Made by a program: the position numbers and the translations under genes
Part shown: positions 21,946 through 23,760 of the stretch, one piece after another
Layout: each line of letters starts with the position of its first letter
Numbering within the stretch: the stretch's first letter is position 1
Notes under the pieces: generated by a model
What the model saw: the letters and a program-made list of their open reading frames with translations, nothing else
Database searches by the model: none
What the model was told of the DNA's origin: nothing
From: UBA668 sp031413415
GTDB taxonomy: Bacteria > Actinomycetota > Acidimicrobiia > Acidimicrobiales > Ilumatobacteraceae
Direction of reading: 5' to 3'
Assembly: GCA_031413415.1 (NCBI GenBank)
Contig: JANOET010000331.1
Location: 1 to 23,760 of the forward strand
Length of the DNA stretch: 23,760 bases

Positions 21946-22805
21946 TGCGGGTGCTCATCACCGGCGCTGCAGGACAGCTCGGCACCGACCTCGTCGCAGC
22001 CTGCACTGGGGCGGGCGACGACGTGTTCGCCTTCGATCGCGCGGGTCTCGACATCAGTGACCGATCCGCCGTGTTGGGATCCGTCACGTCCGTCGCCCCC
22101 CACGCAGTGATCAACTGCGCGGCATGGACCGCCGTCGATGCCTGCGAGGGCGACCCCGAACTGGCCCTGGCGATGAACGGGACTGCGGTGCGTTGGTTGG
22201 CCGAGGCCTGTCACCGCAGCGGGGCCCATCTGGTGACGGTCAGCACCGACTACGTGTTCGACGGTGAACTCGACCGGGCGTATCACGAATGGGACGACCC
22301 TGCACCGCAGAGCATCTACGGCATCACCAAGCTCATCGGCGAGCGAGAGGCACTCGCGCTCGGACCGTCGGCCAGCGTGGTCCGCACCTCATGGGTGTGC
22401 GGCGCGAACGGCGGCAACATGGTGAAGACCATCATGCGCCTCGCCGACGAGCATTCGGAGTTGGCGTTCGTCGCCGACCAGGTGGGTCACCCGACGTTCA
22501 CCCACGACCTCGCCCCGGTGCTGCGTCGCATTGCGCTCGACCGTCTTTCGGGTGTCGTGCACGCCACCAACCAGGGCGCCGTGTCGTGGTTCGAGTTCGC
22601 CCAGTCGGTCGTGCAGGCGATGGGGAAGGATCCAGCGATGGTGCGGCCCATCAGCACCGCCGAGTTGCAGCCGCCGCGTCCAGCCCCGCGGCCCACCAAC
22701 AGCGTGCTCGACAACGCGGTGCTGCGTCAGGCCGGGTACCCGGAACTGCGCGACCATCTCGAGCCGCTCGGCGAGACCGTCCGCGCCCTGCTCGCTGCTC
22801 GCTGA
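21945..22805 (+). CDS. rfbD: dTDP-4-dehydrorhamnose reductase
   Basis: RmlD, last step giving dTDP-L-rhamnose with NAD(P)H. 286 residues, usual length. 'VLITGAAGQLGTDL' (3-16) is the nucleotide motif, 'VINCAAWTAVDACEGDPELALAMN' the family-defining segment, T101-D102 in 'STDYVFDG' and Y125/K129 in 'SIYGITK' the active site, and 'RTSWVCG' follows as in other RmlD. The ATG shares its A with the rmlB stop, so it is translated by coupling. It closes the + strand run; the EamA gene converges on it after 23 bases. Confidence 0.95.
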   Translation: MRVLITGAAGQLGTDLVAACTGAGDDVFAFDRAGLDISDRSAVLGSVTSVAPHAVINCAAWTAVDACEGDPELALAMNGTAVRWLAEACHRSGAHLVTVSTDYVFDGELDRAYHEWDDPAPQSIYGITKLIGEREALALGPSASVVRTSWVCGANGGNMVKTIMRLADEHSELAFVADQVGHPTFTHDLAPVLRRIALDRLSGVVHATNQGAVSWFEFAQSVVQAMGKDPAMVRPISTAELQPPRPAPRPTNSVLDNAVLRQAGYPELRDHLEPLGETVRALLAAR

Positions 22806-22823
22806 TTGCCGATTGCCGATCGC

Positions 22824-22836
22824 CCCGCTCAGCGGG
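22824..22836. terminator. Small GC hairpin at convergent junction
   Basis: CCCGC-TCA-GCGGG, a 5-bp stem with a 3-base loop, overlaps the stop codon of the EamA gene and lies 19 bases after rmlD. It is weak and has no T-tract, so its role as a terminator is only a possibility. Confidence 0.2.
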
Positions 22837-23659
22837 TGGCGGCAACCACGGAGGCAGCGCCCACTGCGAGCACGATGCCGACTGCGTTGATCGGCCGCAG
22901 GCGTTCGCCGCCCAAGCGCACCGCCAGGCCGGATGTGACCACGGGATAGAGCGAGCCGAGCACGGTGGCGAGCGAGATGGGGCCGATCTGCAGCGCACGG
23001 GTGATGCACACCCCGGCGATGATGCTGCAGGCCCCACTGCCGACCGCGCCGATCGGCGGCGAACCGAACGGCATCCTTCGTACCGCCATGATCACGCCGA
23101 GCACCAGGGAACCGGCGAAGAAGGATGCGCCGACCGGCCACTGGCCGCTCTCCTGCGACGTGTGCCCGAGGAGCACGAAGTAGGCGGCGTAACCCGTTCC
23201 GGCGCCCAGCGACAGGCCCAGCTCGGCGCGTCTCGACAGACGGTGGTCCCCACCGGGACGGATGGCCACCATGGGTACGGCGGCGATGACGACGGCCATC
23301 GCGGCCCATGTCGATCCCTTCATCGAGACGCCGCCCACGAGGTCGAGCAGGACAGGGAGCAGCACGCCCGTGACCGCCGTGATCGGCGCGACGATCGACA
23401 TCCGGCCGTTGGCGAGCGCATGGAAGAACCCGACCGTTGCGGCGGCGGCGGCGCCGCCGGCGAGTCCGCCGAGGACGAGGTCACCACGGTGGAGGACGGT
23501 CCAGCCGGAGACGACCACGACCACGACCGACGCCATCGCGGCGACGAGTTGCCCGAAGAACGTGACCAGCAGCGCGGGGTGGCGGATCGACGCTCGTCCA
23601 CCCCAGTAGTCCCCGACCCCGATGACGACGGCGGCCGTGAGTGCGAGCGTGACGACCAT
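22829..23659 (-). CDS. EamA/DMT-superfamily transporter
   Basis: A 276-residue integral membrane protein, almost entirely hydrophobic, with two similar halves of about five helices each, as in drug/metabolite transporters. 'MVVTLALTAAVVIGVGDYWGGRASIR' begins the first half. The first EamA repeat ends with 'ANGRMSIVAPITAVTGVLLPVLLDLV' and the second with 'ALQIGPISLATVLGSLYPVVTSGLAVRLGGERL', the paired conserved segments. The substrate is unknown. The ATG at 23659 follows a TACACT box by 7 bases (minus strand), which favours it over an in-frame ATG 84 bases upstream. Divergent from a LigB-like dioxygenase gene. Confidence 0.88.
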   Translation of the reverse strand: MVVTLALTAAVVIGVGDYWGGRASIRHPALLVTFFGQLVAAMASVVVVVVSGWTVLHRGDLVLGGLAGGAAAAATVGFFHALANGRMSIVAPITAVTGVLLPVLLDLVGGVSMKGSTWAAMAVVIAAVPMVAIRPGGDHRLSRRAELGLSLGAGTGYAAYFVLLGHTSQESGQWPVGASFFAGSLVLGVIMAVRRMPFGSPPIGAVGSGACSIIAGVCITRALQIGPISLATVLGSLYPVVTSGLAVRLGGERLRPINAVGIVLAVGAASVVAATR

Positions 23660-23666
23660 CGTGCGC

Positions 23667-23676
23667 AGTGTAGATT
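23667..23676. promoter_or_regulatory. Overlapping divergent -10 boxes (EamA gene and LigB-like gene)
   Basis: On the minus strand TACACT (23672-23667) ends 7 bases before the EamA ATG. On the plus strand TAGATT occupies 23671-23676, overlapping it by 2 bp, with a weak GTGACG -35 candidate 16 bases upstream (23649-23654). The plus-strand gene has a leader with a Shine-Dalgarno, the minus-strand gene appears leaderless. Confidence 0.4.
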
Positions 23677-23707
23677 CTTCGGGACCTAAGGATTTGAGGG
23701 AGATGCA

Positions 23708-23760
23708 ATGGGTGAGATCGTCTGCGCGGCACTCGTGTCCCATGTGCCGCCGTTGGTGCT
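23708..23760 (+). CDS. LigB-type extradiol dioxygenase family protein, 3' truncated by window edge
   Basis: Only 17 residues are visible, 'MGEIVCAALVSHVPPLV'. The 'G-x-I-V-x-A-x-x-x-S-H-V-P' start, with a histidine in the position of the first iron ligand, is typical of class III (LigB/protocatechuate 4,5-dioxygenase-like) extradiol ring-cleavage enzymes, which open catechol-type rings with Fe(II). GAGGGAG (23696-23702) lies 5 bases before the ATG, a strong Shine-Dalgarno that fixes the start. The family call rests on very little sequence. Confidence 0.6.
   Translation, partial: MGEIVCAALVSHVPPLV

Noticed and set aside
1..23760. Search for tRNA/rRNA genes, transposases, phage or defence genes
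   Set aside because: No cloverleaf or rRNA-like sequence was noticed in the intergenic gaps, and no gene product carries transposase, integrase, nuclease-defence or toxin-antitoxin motifs.

Overview
The window is high-GC, gene-dense bacterial DNA, about 98% covered by roughly 26 genes. It suggests an actinobacterium, most likely of the Acidimicrobiia/Ilumatobacter type. The grounds are a stand-alone methylmalonyl-CoA mutase large subunit, an F420/deazaflavin-type reductase, an actinobacterial-type DapD, an LpdA-like flavoprotein without the redox disulfide, an LCP protein, frequent GTG starts, and many genes with a TAnnnT-type -10 box 6-9 bases before the start codon (leaderless mRNA architecture). 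The taxon is an inference; no rRNA or marker phylogeny is available here.

Layout. 1-3790 (+): 5'-truncated TauD/TfdA dioxygenase, RidA-family protein, methylmalonyl-CoA mutase large subunit, deazaflavin-type reductase, small lipoprotein. 3791-4205: gene-free, full of hairpin repeats. 4206-7316 (-): an operon transcribed as acyl-CoA synthetase, alpha/beta hydrolase, nitroreductase. 7377-8182 (+): tag DNA glycosylase and a truncated GNAT acetyltransferase, followed by a second copy of the hairpin-pair repeat. 8310-12621 (-): lysS, methyltransferase, DUF2804 protein, dapD. 12690-16789 (+): secreted M15 peptidase, MpaB-like oxygenase, LpdA-like NAD(P)H-quinone dehydrogenase, RDD membrane protein. 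16846-18615 (-): acyl-CoA carboxylase alpha chain (biotin carboxylase plus BCCP). 18635-22805 (+): divergent biotin protein ligase, LCP cell-wall ligase, then rmlC-rmlB-rmlD for dTDP-rhamnose. 22829-23659 (-): EamA transporter. 23708-end (+): start of a LigB-type dioxygenase.

How the genes fit together. The biotin carboxylase/BCCP and the ligase that would biotinylate it are divergently paired with 19 bases between start codons. With methylmalonyl-CoA mutase elsewhere in the window they fit propionyl-CoA/odd-chain or branched-chain acyl-CoA metabolism. LCP plus rmlCBD suggest attachment of a rhamnose-containing glycopolymer to the wall; rmlA is not in the window. lysS and dapD, in one co-directional run, both concern lysine.

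Most interesting observations: (1) four 38-nt hairpin units in two tandem pairs, each with a 40-nt period, in two separate convergent intergenic regions, with compensatory stem changes; (2) a nearly uniform leaderless-promoter architecture, including two places where divergent -10 boxes overlap; (3) a secreted protein that appears to join a MacB/FtsX-like extracytoplasmic domain to an M15 peptidase; (4) a GNAT gene cut off just before one of the repeats. I found no clear defence island, CRISPR, transposase or phage element.
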